Shown piece by piece: positions 8,252 through 18,010 of a stretch of 64,000 nt of DNA (positions are counted from its first letter, which is position 1; every line of letters begins with the position of its first letter). The translations under genes and the position numbers were made by a program. The stretch covers positions 558,001-622,000 of the forward strand of contig NZ_CP023695.1 in NCBI RefSeq assembly GCF_008704395.1, read 5' to 3'. The notes below the pieces were generated by a model that had not been told where the DNA came from, did not search any database, and saw nothing but the letters and a program-made list of their open reading frames with translations. The DNA is from Streptomyces alboniger (lineage in GTDB: Bacteria; Actinomycetota; Actinomycetes; Streptomycetales; Streptomycetaceae).

Positions 8252-11125
8252 GTGCCCAGGCTCCCTGTCGTCTCCCCCTCCGAGATCTCCGAACTGTCGC
8301 GCTGCTCGGTGCTCTTCGTGCCCGCCGATCCCGCGCGCGGAGGGCGGATCGCCTTCTGGCACCCAGAGGGCACCGCACCGCCTTCGATCACTGACGCCAC
8401 CTTCGAGGAACTGGCCGTCGCCGTCCCTACGGAAGATGGCGTCGAGCTCAGCGCCGTGCCCGCCGTCCTGCTTCCCGTACGCGCCGCGCTGCCGGTCCTC
8501 ACGCGCGCGCGTGCCGCGTCGGAGACACACCCGACGGCCGCCTTCTGGGGGGCGGCGGGGGTCCTCGCACTGCAACTCGTGGCCCGCGGACTGCTGTTGC
8601 CGGGGCTGACCCCGAGCGATCACGACGCCTGGCGCGTCGGCCCCTTGGGAGCCGAGGACCTACAGCGACTGCGTGATCTCGCCGCGGCGATGCCACCGGC
8701 CGCCCACGCCCTGCCGTTGGACGCCGCCGCGCCGCTGCGCCTGCCCGAGCCGGAGCGCCTGCTGCTCCAGTTCCTCAACGCCGTGGCCGACACTCTGCCG
8801 CGCTCCCCCGCGGCAGCCGTAGCCGCGGGCGGGCCGGTCTTCGCGTCCATGGCGCCACAGCACGTTCCCGAGCAGCGGCCCTGGTCCACGGACGTGGCAG
8901 CGGGGCACGACGCGGGGGTGCGGATCTCGCTGCGCGTCGAGATCCCCGGCCTCGTCTCGGTCACCGAGGACGGCACCCGGCTGCCCTTCCGTGCCGTCCT
9001 GCAACTGCACAGCGTCAGCGATCCCGCGCTCGTCGCGGACGCCGCCGAGGTGTGGGCCGGGACCGGGGGCCAGGCCTTCGGCACGCAGTCACGCATGGAT
9101 GCCCTTCTCGCGCTGCGACGCGCCACGCGCGCGTGGCCGCCGCTCACCCCGCTCCTTTCGGCTGCCGTACCCGACGCCATCGACCTCGCGGACGAAGAGG
9201 TCACCGAACTCCTGGGCGAGGGTGCCCGGATGCTCGCGGTCGCGGGCGTCGATGTGCACTGGCCGAGGGAGTTGACGCGCAGTCTCACCGCTCGCGCGGT
9301 CATCGGCCCGCAGGACGGCGAACAGGGCAGCGAGGAGAAGGGCCCGGACAAGCTGGCGTCGAACACGCCTTCCTTCCTCTCCTCCGACGCCCTTCTCGCC
9401 TTCAACTGGCGCTTCGCGCTGGGCGACCAGCAACTGACGCGCGACGAGCTCGACCGTCTCGCCGAGGCGAACCGCCCCGTGGTGCGCCTGCGTGACCAAT
9501 GGGTACTGATCGACCCCGAGGAGGCGCGCCGCGCCCGGGACCGGGCAGACCGCAAGGTCACCCCGATCGACGCCCTCAGTGCTGCCCTGACCGGCTCCAC
9601 CGAGGTCGGTGGGCAACGCGTCGACGTCGAGCCGACAGGGTGGCTCGCCACGTTGCGTGAACGGCTCGCGGACCCGGAGGGCATGGAACCCGTCGGCCAG
9701 CCCGAGGGGCTCGCGGCGGAGCTTCGCGACTATCAGCTGCGCGGCCTGAACTGGCTGGCGCGGATGACCTCGCTCGGTCTCGGGGGCTGTCTCGCCGACG
9801 ACATGGGTCTCGGCAAGACCATCACGCTGATCTCCCTGCATCTGCACCGCCGGACCCAGGAGGACACGGCGGGGCCCACGCTGGTGGTCTGTCCGACGTC
9901 GTTGATGGGCAACTGGCAGCGCGAGATCGAGAAGTTCGCACCCGGCACGCGCGTACGACGATTCCACGGAGCCCAGCGCAGTCTGGAGGGTCTGGCGGAC
10001 GGCGAGTTCGTACTCACGACCTACGGAACGATGCGGCTCGACTCGGAGAGGCTGGGCCAGACTCCCTGGGGCATGGTCGTCGCCGACGAGGCACAACACG
10101 TCAAGAACCCGTACTCGGCAACGGCGAAGCAGTTGCGCACCATCAGGGCACGCGCGCGCGTAGCGCTCACCGGCACCCCCGTGGAAAACAACCTCTCCGA
10201 GCTGTGGGCCATCCTGGACTGGACGACTCCCGGTCTGCTCGGCAAACTCAGCACCTTCCGCACGCGCTACGCGCAGGCCGTGGAGTCCGGCGCGGATCCG
10301 GGCGCAGCCGAGCGCCTCGGGCAACTCGTGCGGCCGTTCCTGCTGCGTCGGCGCAAGTCGGACCCGGGGATCGCACCGGAGCTGCCTCCGAAGACGGAGA
10401 CCGACCGCGCCGTCTCGCTCAGCGCGGAACAGACAGGGCTCTACGAAGCCGTGGTGCGGGAAACGCTCGCGGAGATCTCCGGGGCCGACGGTTTCGCGCG
10501 CCGCGGGCTGATCGTCAAGTTGCTCACCGGCCTCAAGCAGATCTGCAACCACCCGGCGCAGTACCTCAAGGAGAACGAGCCGCGGATCCCGGGGCGCTCC
10601 GGAAAGCTGGAACTGCTCGACGAGTTGCTCGACACGATCCTCGCCGAGGACGCGAGCGTGCTCGTCTTCACGCAGTACGTACAGATGGCGCGGCTCATCG
10701 AGCGGCATCTGGCGGACCGTGGCGTCCCGTCGCAGTTCCTGCACGGCGGCACGCCCGTCGCCGAGCGGGAAGCCATGGTGGAGCGCTTCCAGGACGGCGA
10801 GGTCCCGGTCTTCCTGCTGTCCCTGAAGGCGGCGGGTACGGGGCTGAACCTGACACGGGCCGAGCACGTCGTGCACTACGACCGCTGGTGGAACCCCGCC
10901 GTCGAGGCGCAGGCCACCGACCGTGCGTACCGCATCGGTCAGACGCAGCCGGTGCAGGTGCACCGGCTGATCGCGGAGGGCACGATCGAGGACCGCATCG
11001 CCGGGATGCTGCTGCGCAAGCAGGAGTTGGCCGAGTCCGTTCTCGGTTCGGGCGAGGCCGGTCTCACAGAATTGACCGATGCCGAACTGTCGGACCTGGT
11101 GGAGCTGCGAGGGGGCACGCGATGA
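8252..11125 (+). CDS. SNF2-family DEAD/DEAH-box helicase
   Basis: About 957 residues from a GTG at 8252 (GAGGAA 11 bases upstream). The frame is open further upstream to 8063, but that part lacks helicase-like sequence. The N-terminal half is the SNF2-associated region of bacterial members. The motor begins near residue 490 with Walker A 'DDMGLGKT' at about 515-522 and DEAQH at about 611. The second RecA lobe carries 'LSLKAAGTGLNL' and the arginine-finger motif 'ATDRAYRIGQ' at about 887-896. Such proteins remodel or translocate on double-stranded DNA; the cellular role in Streptomyces is not settled. Its stop overlaps the start of the SWIM-domain gene (ATGA), so the two are translationally coupled. 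Confidence 0.92.
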   Translation: MPRLPVVSPSEISELSRCSVLFVPADPARGGRIAFWHPEGTAPPSITDATFEELAVAVPTEDGVELSAVPAVLLPVRAALPVLTRARAASETHPTAAFWGAAGVLALQLVARGLLLPGLTPSDHDAWRVGPLGAEDLQRLRDLAAAMPPAAHALPLDAAAPLRLPEPERLLLQFLNAVADTLPRSPAAAVAAGGPVFASMAPQHVPEQRPWSTDVAAGHDAGVRISLRVEIPGLVSVTEDGTRLPFRAVLQLHSVSDPALVADAAEVWAGTGGQAFGTQSRMDALLALRRATRAWPPLTPLLSAAVPDAIDLADEEVTELLGEGARMLAVAGVDVHWPRELTRSLTARAVIGPQDGEQGSEEKGPDKLASNTPSFLSSDALLAFNWRFALGDQQLTRDELDRLAEANRPVVRLRDQWVLIDPEEARRARDRADRKVTPIDALSAALTGSTEVGGQRVDVEPTGWLATLRERLADPEGMEPVGQPEGLAAELRDYQLRGLNWLARMTSLGLGGCLADDMGLGKTITLISLHLHRRTQEDTAGPTLVVCPTSLMGNWQREIEKFAPGTRVRRFHGAQRSLEGLADGEFVLTTYGTMRLDSERLGQTPWGMVVADEAQHVKNPYSATAKQLRTIRARARVALTGTPVENNLSELWAILDWTTPGLLGKLSTFRTRYAQAVESGADPGAAERLGQLVRPFLLRRRKSDPGIAPELPPKTETDRAVSLSAEQTGLYEAVVRETLAEISGADGFARRGLIVKLLTGLKQICNHPAQYLKENEPRIPGRSGKLELLDELLDTILAEDASVLVFTQYVQMARLIERHLADRGVPSQFLHGGTPVAEREAMVERFQDGEVPVFLLSLKAAGTGLNLTRAEHVVHYDRWWNPAVEAQATDRAYRIGQTQPVQVHRLIAEGTIEDRIAGMLLRKQELAESVLGSGEAGLTELTDAELSDLVELRGGTR

Positions 11126-12444
11126 GTGACATCCATGACGAGGTGTACGGGGCCGAAGGCGGTGACAGGCGCGCCGACGGCGCAGCTAACGAGCGTACGT
11201 TCGAGGCTTTGCCGCCCGCGCACGGGCGGGGCTTCGCGCAGACCTGGTGGGGCCAGGCCTGGTTGAAGGCGCTCGAGGACACGGCCCTGGACTCCGGTCA
11301 GCTCAAGGCGGGGCGTCGGCTCGCGCGCGCGGGTGCCGTGGGCGCCGTCTCGGTGCGGCCCGGCCGCATAACGGCGGTCGTCCAGGACCGCGACGGCACG
11401 CCGCACCGTTCCGACGTACTGCTACAGGAACTGAGCCCGGAGGAATGGGACCGCTTCCTGGGGATGGCCATCGAGCGGGCAGGGCACATCGCGGCGCTCC
11501 TCGACCGTGACATGCCGCCGCACTTGGTGGAGGACTCCGCCGCGGCGGGTGTCGAACTTCTGCCGGGTATCGGCGACCTGGAGCCGGAGTGCGATTGTGA
11601 GGCGTGGGACCACTGCGGGCACACGGCCGCGCTCTGTTATCAGGTGGCGCGGCTGCTCGACCAGGATCCCTTCGTGCTCTTGCTGATGCGGGGCCGTGGG
11701 GAGCGCGAGCTGCTCGATGAACTGCACGTGCGCAGCCTCACGCACGCCGACGCCCCCCAGCAGTGTGAGGACTCCCAGGACGCGGCTCCAGAGGGCGTCA
11801 GCGCCGAGGAGGCGTACGCGGACGGCGCAATCCTGCCTCCGCTGCCCGGGTTGCCCGCGCTGCCGTCCGAGCCGGGTCGGCCGCCGACGCTCGACACGGA
11901 GACCGAGCCCGCGCAGGACCTTGATGTTGCCGCGGTCGAGTTCCTGGCGGCACAGGCAGCCGTCGAGGCCTACCGCCTGCTGGCCGACGCACTCGCTCCA
12001 GGGCATAAACGGCACACGGCCGAGGACGAGCTGACCGCGTGTGAGGACGCCGTACGCCTCGCCGCCGCTGATCCGGGGCCGACGGTCGAGGCCCGGCTGG
12101 CGACGGTGTCCGAGCGCGGCCGTAGCGACCTCGCGCTCGCCGTCCAGGCCTGGCGGTACGGGGGCCGGGCCGCACTCCGCGTACTCGAGGAGGACTGGGT
12201 GCTCAAGGAGGATTCACTGGCACGCGCGCGTGCCGCACTCGAAGCGGCTTGGGACGAAGGTGAACGTCCGGAGCTGCAGGCTTCCCGCAATCGGTGGACC
12301 GTGGTCGGCACGGACGTTCAGCTGCGCCACGGGCATGACGGCCGATGGTGGCCCTACCGCAAGGAGCGGGGCCGCTGGACTCCGGCAGGGCCTGCGGCCC
12401 ACGATCCGGCGACTGCGTTGGCCATGGCGAGCGGCAGCGAGTGA
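11122..12444 (+). CDS. SWIM zinc-finger domain protein
   Basis: 440 residues. The SWIM motif C-x-C-x(n)-C-x-H is seen at about residues 157-167 ('CDCEAWDHCGH') and should bind zinc and mediate DNA or protein contact. N-terminal to it are conserved Trp-rich segments ('FAQTWWGQAWLKALE'); the C-terminal half is helical and ends in a compact 'RHGHDGRWWPYRK' stretch. Actinobacterial SWIM proteins of this size are habitually encoded next to a SNF2 helicase, and here the start codon overlaps the helicase stop, so a shared role in DNA metabolism is likely though unproven. Confidence 0.88.
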   Translation: MSDIHDEVYGAEGGDRRADGAANERTFEALPPAHGRGFAQTWWGQAWLKALEDTALDSGQLKAGRRLARAGAVGAVSVRPGRITAVVQDRDGTPHRSDVLLQELSPEEWDRFLGMAIERAGHIAALLDRDMPPHLVEDSAAAGVELLPGIGDLEPECDCEAWDHCGHTAALCYQVARLLDQDPFVLLLMRGRGERELLDELHVRSLTHADAPQQCEDSQDAAPEGVSAEEAYADGAILPPLPGLPALPSEPGRPPTLDTETEPAQDLDVAAVEFLAAQAAVEAYRLLADALAPGHKRHTAEDELTACEDAVRLAAADPGPTVEARLATVSERGRSDLALAVQAWRYGGRAALRVLEEDWVLKEDSLARARAALEAAWDEGERPELQASRNRWTVVGTDVQLRHGHDGRWWPYRKERGRWTPAGPAAHDPATALAMASGSE

Positions 12445-12867
12445 GAAGGGCGCGTTCGGCTCGCGGATGACGCACGGCCGCGCGGGGCCTGCGGAGGACG
12501 TGCGACGGTGTCCGGATCGACGCTTGGCCGAAAAGTACGCGGCGCTCACCGGCGTGTTCGCGCCGGGCACCCGTGCGCCGGGAACACCGGCGCACGCACT
12601 CCCCCTGGCCAGCGATTGAGCGCGGCCGGGTCATCCGCGAGCGTGGATGAGGTCGATCAGGGAGGTCTGACGGCACGAGCCGTCCCCAGGATCGGCAGCG
12701 GGGCGCGGGACGTGTCAGCTCTGTCGGCGCGGCCTATGTGAAGGGGGTGACCCGGGCACCGCGCCCCATCGCGCTGAACGGACCGGTGATCGCCGACGTC
12801 GTCTCCTGCCCCTCGCGGGAGGCGCCGTCGGCCCGTCCCCAATTCAGGGGGTCGCCGTCGACGGCCG
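12445..12867. other. Intergenic region between convergent genes, with a hairpin
   Basis: 423 bp between the SWIM gene and convergent xylA. It contains no convincing coding frame. A 9-bp perfect hairpin (GTGCGCCGG-GAACA-CCGGCGCAC, 12573-12595) lies 130 bp after the SWIM stop and may act as a terminator, though there is no T-run. Confidence 0.45.
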
Positions 12868-14034
12868 TCAACCGCGCGCTCCCAGGAGGTGGTCCATGGC
12901 CAGCTGGTCGAGGCGTTCGAACGCCATCCCGCGCGCGGCGGCCGCTTCCACGTCGAAGACCTCATAGGCGCCCCGATCGGCGAGCAGCCCGGAGAGTCCG
13001 TCATCGGCCGTGGGCAGCGCCAGGGCGTCGAGGCGGGACACCCTCAGTGCCTCGCGCACCTCGGGGTCGGCACGGAAGGCGGCTGCGCGCTCGCGCAGGA
13101 TCAGGTAGGTGCGCATACATCCGGCAGCCGATGCCCACACCCCTTCGTGGTCCTCCGTACGGGGCGGCTTGAAGTCGAAGTGACGCGGTCCGTCGTAACC
13201 GCCCCTCTCCAGGAGGTCCACCAGCCAGAAGGCGCTGCGCAGATCACCGGCGCCGAACCGCAGGTCCTGGTCGTACTTGATGCCGGTCTGGCCGTTCAGG
13301 TCGATGTGGAAGAGCTTGTCCGCCCAGAGTGCTTGGGCGATGGAGTGCGGGAAGTTCAGCCCCGCCATTTGTTCATGGCCCACTTCAGGGTTGACGCCGA
13401 ACAGTTCGGGCCGCTCCAAGCGCTCGATGAAGGCGAGGGCGTGCCCGACTGTGGGCAGCAGGATGTCGCCGCGTGGCTCGTTCGGCTTCGGCTCGATCGC
13501 GAACCGCAGGGCGTAGCCCTGGGAGGTGACGTACTCGGCGAGCAGGTCGAAGGCTTCCTTCATGCGGTCGAGCGCGTCGCGTACGTCCTTCGCGGCGCCG
13601 GATTCCGCTCCTTCCCTGCCGCCCCAGGCGACGTAGGTGTGTGCTCCCAGCTCCACCGCCAGGTCGATGTTGCGGATCGTCTTGCGCAGCGCGTACCGGC
13701 GTACGTCGCGGTCGTTGGCGGTGAACGCGCCGTCCTTGAAGACGGGGTGAGTGAACAGGTTCGTGGTCGCCATCGGCACGACCAGGCCTGTCGCGTCGAG
13801 TGCCTGCCGGAAGCGCTTGATGTGGCCTTCGCGTTCCGTGTCGGACGACCCGAAGGGGATCAGGTCGTCGTCGTGGAAGGTCACTCCGTAGGCGCCCAGT
13901 TCGGCGAGGTTGCGCACCATCTCGGCTGGGTCGAGGGCGCTGCGGGTGGCGTCGCCGAACGGGTCACGCCCCTGCCAGCCGACGGTCCACAGGCCGAAGC
14001 TGAACTTGTCCTCAGGAGTGGGCTGGTGGTTCAT
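12868..14034 (-). CDS. xylA: Xylose isomerase
   Basis: 388 residues, the normal length for class I Streptomyces xylose isomerases. It interconverts D-xylose and D-xylulose (and glucose/fructose) in the cytoplasm. The catalytic H54 and D57 lie in 'VTFHDDDL', the metal ligands E181 and the base K183 in '[10 protein letters not shown]', and a further conserved acidic/lysine segment in 'HFDFKPPR' near residue 290. GGGAG lies upstream of the ATG. It is divergent from xylB across 129 bp, the standard arrangement for the xylose genes, and the ROK regulator downstream of xylB is the likely controller. Confidence 0.97.
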   Translation of the reverse strand: MNHQPTPEDKFSFGLWTVGWQGRDPFGDATRSALDPAEMVRNLAELGAYGVTFHDDDLIPFGSSDTEREGHIKRFRQALDATGLVVPMATTNLFTHPVFKDGAFTANDRDVRRYALRKTIRNIDLAVELGAHTYVAWGGREGAESGAAKDVRDALDRMKEAFDLLAEYVTSQGYALRFAIEPKPNEPRGDILLPTVGHALAFIERLERPELFGVNPEVGHEQMAGLNFPHSIAQALWADKLFHIDLNGQTGIKYDQDLRFGAGDLRSAFWLVDLLERGGYDGPRHFDFKPPRTEDHEGVWASAAGCMRTYLILRERAAAFRADPEVREALRVSRLDALALPTADDGLSGLLADRGAYEVFDVEAAAARGMAFERLDQLAMDHLLGARG

Positions 14035-14163
14035 GTGCGGCTCCCTCGACTATCGACTATTTCGTCATGGCCCTTTACAAATTAGTGTCCGGAGGCTCCG
14101 CTGGGAAGGTCGGGAAGGAAACTCCAGGACGCACCCGAAGAGCCGAAGGAAACGGAGACCGCC
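14035..14163. promoter_or_regulatory. Divergent xylA-xylB promoter region
   Basis: The only AT-rich patch in the neighbourhood lies here, centred on TTTACAAATTAGTG at 14074-14087, next to a CGACTAT direct repeat at 14048-14062. The reverse strand reads CACTAATTTGTAAA, which resembles half-sites of ROK/XylR operators. Both flanking genes have GGAG-type ribosome sites at its edges. The operator identity is inferred. Confidence 0.5.
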
Positions 14164-15618
14164 ATGTCCTCAGCGCCATCAACCCAGGGACCTCTTGTCG
14201 TCGGCGTGGACAGCTCCACACAGTCCACCAAGGCACTGGTCGTCGACGCGGCCACCGGCCGGGTCGTGGCAAGCGGCCATGCTCCGCACCACGTCACTAC
14301 GGGCGAGGCGCGCGAGAGCGACCCCCAGGAGTGGTGGGAAGCGCTGTGTGCGGCTCTGCGACAGTGTGGCCCCGCGGCCAGGGAGGCCGCGGCGGTTTCC
14401 ATCAGCGGCCAACAGCACGGACTGGTCACGCTCGACAAGAGCGGGCGCCCCGTGCGGCCCGCTCTCCTGTGGAACGACGTGCGCTCCGCCGCGCAGGCAC
14501 GGTCTCTCCTGGAGCGGTTCGGCGGCCCAAAGGAGTGGGCTGATCGGGTGGGCAGTGTGCCGGGGCCCTCCTTCACCGTGACGAAATGGGCCTGGCTCGT
14601 CGAGCACGAGCCGTCCGCCGCCCGCTCCACGGCATCCGTGCGCCTGCCCCACGACTACCTCACCGAACGCCTCACAGGACTCGGTACGACCGACCGGGGT
14701 GACGCTTCGGGAACCGGGTGGTGGGCATCGGCTTCGGAGACGTACGACGAAGAGATCCTCGGCATGGTGGGGCTCGATCCGGCATTGCTGCCCCGCGTGG
14801 CACGCCCCGGAGAGGTGGTCGGCACGGTGCACGTCGGCGATGAACTGCCGTTCTCCAAGGGCACGCTGGTCGCGCCCGGCACCGGTGACAACGCGGCGGC
14901 CGCCCTGGGGCTCGGCCTGCGCCCCGGCACCCCGGTGTTGAGCCTCGGCACCTCGGGCACGGTGTACGCGGTCTCCCGGCACCGCCCCGCGGATCCGACA
15001 GGTACGGTGGCGGGCTTCGCCGACGCGCGGGATGCCTGGCTGCCCCTGTCCTGCACTCTCAACTGCACACTGGCCGTCGACCGGATGGCCGCGCTGCTGA
15101 GCCTGGACCGCGAGGCGGTGGCACCGGGAGGCGCCGTCACGCTGCTGCCCTACCTGGACGGTGAGCGGACGCCCGACCTCCCCCACTCCACCGGGATGGT
15201 GCACGGCCTGCGCCACGACACCACACCCGGGCAGCTGCTCCAAGCCGCGTATGACGGGGCCGTGCACTCACTGCTCGGCGCTCTCGACCTCGTCCTGGAC
15301 CAGGACGCCGACCGGTCGTCCCCGCTGCTGCTCATCGGAGGCGGAGCGCGCGGCACGGCCTGGCAGTACACCGTACGTCGCCTCTCCGGCCGTCCCGTTC
15401 AGGTGCCCAAGGCACGAGAACTGGTCGCACTCGGTGCTGCCGCGCAGGCCGCCGGCCTCCTCACCGGCGAGGACCCGAGCGCGATCGCACGGCGCTGGGG
15501 CACGGCCCAGGGGCCCGTGCTCGACCCCACGGAGCGCGACGACGAGACGCTGTCGCGGATCTCCGGGGTACTCTCCGACGCGGCGCCGCTCCTTGACAGG
15601 GCGCCCCGTGGGGAGTGA
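14164..15618 (+). CDS. xylB: Xylulokinase
   Basis: 484 residues of the FGGY carbohydrate kinase family; it phosphorylates D-xylulose to xylulose 5-phosphate. The N-terminal ATPase-fold motif 'GVDSSTQSTKALVVD' starts at about residue 11. The substrate loop contains 'SGQQHGLV' near 81, and 'GTGDNAAAALGLG' near 240 and 'IGGGARG' near 392 form the phosphate and adenosine motifs. The length is usual. It is divergent from xylA and is followed, with overlap or near-overlap, by the ROK regulator. Confidence 0.96.
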   Translation: MSSAPSTQGPLVVGVDSSTQSTKALVVDAATGRVVASGHAPHHVTTGEARESDPQEWWEALCAALRQCGPAAREAAAVSISGQQHGLVTLDKSGRPVRPALLWNDVRSAAQARSLLERFGGPKEWADRVGSVPGPSFTVTKWAWLVEHEPSAARSTASVRLPHDYLTERLTGLGTTDRGDASGTGWWASASETYDEEILGMVGLDPALLPRVARPGEVVGTVHVGDELPFSKGTLVAPGTGDNAAAALGLGLRPGTPVLSLGTSGTVYAVSRHRPADPTGTVAGFADARDAWLPLSCTLNCTLAVDRMAALLSLDREAVAPGGAVTLLPYLDGERTPDLPHSTGMVHGLRHDTTPGQLLQAAYDGAVHSLLGALDLVLDQDADRSSPLLLIGGGARGTAWQYTVRRLSGRPVQVPKARELVALGAAAQAAGLLTGEDPSAIARRWGTAQGPVLDPTERDDETLSRISGVLSDAAPLLDRAPRGE

Positions 15619-15632
15619 GGACCGACCGAGGT

Positions 15633-16841
15633 ATGACCGCACCGCTGCACGACAAACGCCCGGGAACGACGAGCGTCCAGCTGCCCGACACCCAACAGGG
15701 GATGCGCCGCCGCAACCTTTCCCGGGTCATGCACGCCGTGGCCGCGCACGGCCCGCTGTCCCGCGCCGCCGTGGCCACCAGGATCGGGTTGACACGAGCC
15801 GCCGTCTCCACGCTGGTGGACGAGTTGATCCGCTCGGAACTCTTGGACGAACTCGGCCCCGAGCGGCCCGGGCGAGTGGGCCGCCCCGGCTCCGCTCTCG
15901 CGGTCAGCTCACGCGGCCCCGTAGGCGTCGGGGCGGAGGTCGGCGTCGACCATCTCGCGGTCTGCGCGGTCGATCTGCGCGGCGAGGTGCGCGCGCGTGC
16001 CGTCCAGCACGTCCGCAATCGCGGGCGCTCGCCCGAGCTGGTGCTGCGGGACGTTGCCACATTGGCGCAGCGAGCGTGCGCCGAGGCCCGCCAGGTGGGC
16101 CTGTCCCCCGCAGGTCTCGCGGTGGCCGTGCCGGGCCTGGTCGCCAGGGACACGCGTTCGGTCGTCCGCGCCCCCAACCTCGGCTGGCACGACATCGACC
16201 TGGAACCGCTGCTCCCGTCCGGGCTGCCGCTGACGGTGGACAACGAAGCCAACTTCGGGGCGCTCGCCGAACTGTGGCTCGGCGAGGGCACACCGGAGGA
16301 CTTCCTCCACGTCTCGGCGGCGATCGGCATCGGCGCCGCGCTGGTCGTCGAAGGGCGGCTGCTGCGCGGGACGCACGGTTTCGCAGGCGAACTGGGGCAC
16401 GTACCGGTGCGGCCCGAGGGTCCGAGTTGCCCGTGCGGGGGGCGCGGCTGCCTTGAGCAGTACGCGGGAGAAGAAGCGGTGCTTCGAGCAGCGGGGCTGG
16501 AGCCGGGCGAAGGCCACGTCGGGCTCCTCGCCGAGCGCGCCGCGGCAGGTGACAGGGCGGTTCGGCGAGCGCTGGGCGGCGCGGGGGCTGCCATGGGCAT
16601 CGCGCTCACGGGGGCGGTCAATCTGCTGGATCCACAGGCGGTGGTGCTCGGCGGGGCGCTGGCCCGCCTCGCGCCGTGGCTGCTCCCTTCGCTGGAGCAG
16701 GAGCTGATGGGGCGCATGGGAGGCCGGGCCTGCGGGGTGACGGTGTCCGGGCTCGGGCCCGACGGGCCTTTGCTGGGCGCGGCGCACTCGGTTGCGCGGG
16801 CCGTGCTGGACGATCCGGTGGGGGTTTGCACGGCGGGATAG
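15633..16841 (+). CDS. ROK-family transcriptional regulator of the xylose genes
   Basis: About 402 residues from the ATG at 15633 (GTGAGGA about 12 bases upstream); a GTG at 15615 overlapping the xylB stop is an alternative. An N-terminal winged helix-turn-helix (residues 15-80, 'LSRAAVATRIGLTRAAVSTLVDEL') is followed by a ROK sugar-kinase-like domain. The zinc motif C-x-C-G-x(2)-G-C-x-E-Q-Y-A is seen as 'CPCGGRGCLEQYA'. Its location directly behind xylB indicates that it is the XylR-type repressor that senses xylose or a related sugar and binds the xylA-xylB intergenic region. ROK regulators sometimes also act globally in Streptomyces. Confidence 0.9.
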   Translation: MTAPLHDKRPGTTSVQLPDTQQGMRRRNLSRVMHAVAAHGPLSRAAVATRIGLTRAAVSTLVDELIRSELLDELGPERPGRVGRPGSALAVSSRGPVGVGAEVGVDHLAVCAVDLRGEVRARAVQHVRNRGRSPELVLRDVATLAQRACAEARQVGLSPAGLAVAVPGLVARDTRSVVRAPNLGWHDIDLEPLLPSGLPLTVDNEANFGALAELWLGEGTPEDFLHVSAAIGIGAALVVEGRLLRGTHGFAGELGHVPVRPEGPSCPCGGRGCLEQYAGEEAVLRAAGLEPGEGHVGLLAERAAAGDRAVRRALGGAGAAMGIALTGAVNLLDPQAVVLGGALARLAPWLLPSLEQELMGRMGGRACGVTVSGLGPDGPLLGAAHSVARAVLDDPVGVCTAG

Positions 16842-17295
16842 GGCGGGGCAGGTGAACACTCCGGCCGCTTGCGACGAAGAAGGCAGCCGCAGGGCCGCCG
16901 CGGCCTCAGCACAGCCTCCTCGACGGGCGTCACCAGCCGTAGAGCCACCCGTTCGGGTGGCCGAGATATCCACAATCGCGATGCCGTACACAGATGTGAG
17001 TCTCGCCCTTCCACCCCAACCGGCAGGCGCCGTAACGTAATTCACGCGAGGCTCCGTCGGCCCTGATGACGGCGGCGTCCTCGCGGATCAGGAGATTCGC
17101 GTGTCGGGGGTGACCAAGCTCCGCAAGGAGTGGCTGCCCGCCCGTGAGGCGCACCGCGGACTGCACGCGCGGCTGCTCGAGACAACCGCCAAGCTCGCCC
17201 ACGGACCAGCCCACGGCACGTCCTGGTAGCCGTATCAGCCCTTCCACCCGCAGCGCCCGTCCAGCCCGTTCCTCCCACCGAGAGGCAGGTCAGTC
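16842..17295. other. Intergenic region with a possible short gene remnant
   Basis: 454 bp between the ROK gene and the amidase gene. A plus-strand frame from about 17044 to 17229 reads coherently ('LADQEIRVSGVTKLRKEW') and ends at a TAG at 17227. It has no start codon with a ribosome site and I cannot match it to a family, so it may be a fragment. On the minus strand a frame ends in 'HPNGWLYGW' but also lacks support. No terminator is evident. Confidence 0.35.
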
Positions 17296-17892
17296 ATGGA
17301 TCGACCAAGACGCTTCCCGAGCAGGCGCCGACTGCTCCAGGGCGCGGCCGCCGCCGCACCTGCGGCGCTTCTGCCCGCCGGCTACGCGCGCGCCCAAGCT
17401 CTGGCAGTCGACTACCCCCTGGCCGAGTGGGTGCCGGCCAGCACGTCCAACTACACGGCCGCCAGCCGCCCCAGCACCTACCCCATCGACTACGTGATCA
17501 TCCACGTCACCCAGGAGACATACGCGGACACGCTCGCCATCTTCCAGAATCCGGCGAAGAAGGTCTCGGCCCACTACGTGGTGCGTTCCCGTGACGGACA
17601 CATCGCGCAGTGCGTACGCGACCGCAATGTCGGGTGGCATGCGGGCAATTGGACCTACAACACACGTAGTATCGGCATCGAGCACGAAGGGTGGGTCGAC
17701 AGACCCCAGTACTTCACCAACGCGATGTACGAGCAGTCCGCCGCGCTCACCGCCGCCGTCTGCTCGAAGTACGGCATCCCCAAGGACCGCCAGCACATCA
17801 TCGGTCACCACCAGGTGCCCGGCTCGGACCACACGGATCCCGGCCCGTACTGGGATTGGACGCGCTACATACGGCTCGTCAACTTCGCCTGA
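17296..17892 (+). CDS. Exported N-acetylmuramoyl-L-alanine amidase (amidase_2/PGRP fold)
   Basis: 198 residues. The N-terminus 'SRRRLLQGAAAAA' is a Tat-type signal, with cleavage expected after 'GYARA' near residue 32. The mature part is an amidase_2 domain that cleaves the bond between muramic acid and the stem peptide. The zinc ligands are probably the His in 'VIIHVT' (about 70), 'GHH' (about 175) and 'GSDHTDPGP' (about 182-186), the latter also supplying the family's terminal H-x-D-P signature. 'VGWHAGNW' is the usual PGRP core. No binding domain is attached, so it is a short catalytic-only form used in cell-wall turnover. Confidence 0.92.
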   Translation: MDRPRRFPSRRRLLQGAAAAAPAALLPAGYARAQALAVDYPLAEWVPASTSNYTAASRPSTYPIDYVIIHVTQETYADTLAIFQNPAKKVSAHYVVRSRDGHIAQCVRDRNVGWHAGNWTYNTRSIGIEHEGWVDRPQYFTNAMYEQSAALTAAVCSKYGIPKDRQHIIGHHQVPGSDHTDPGPYWDWTRYIRLVNFA

Positions 17893-18010
17893 CGGCGACC
17901 GAGACGCACCAGGCAGGAGAACGGCGAGTTCCGCCCTTCGCGGCACGCTTGTCGGCTTCCGCTCGCGGGGCGACGATGGCACCACCGCATCGCCGTCCCG
18001 GGAGGCCGAG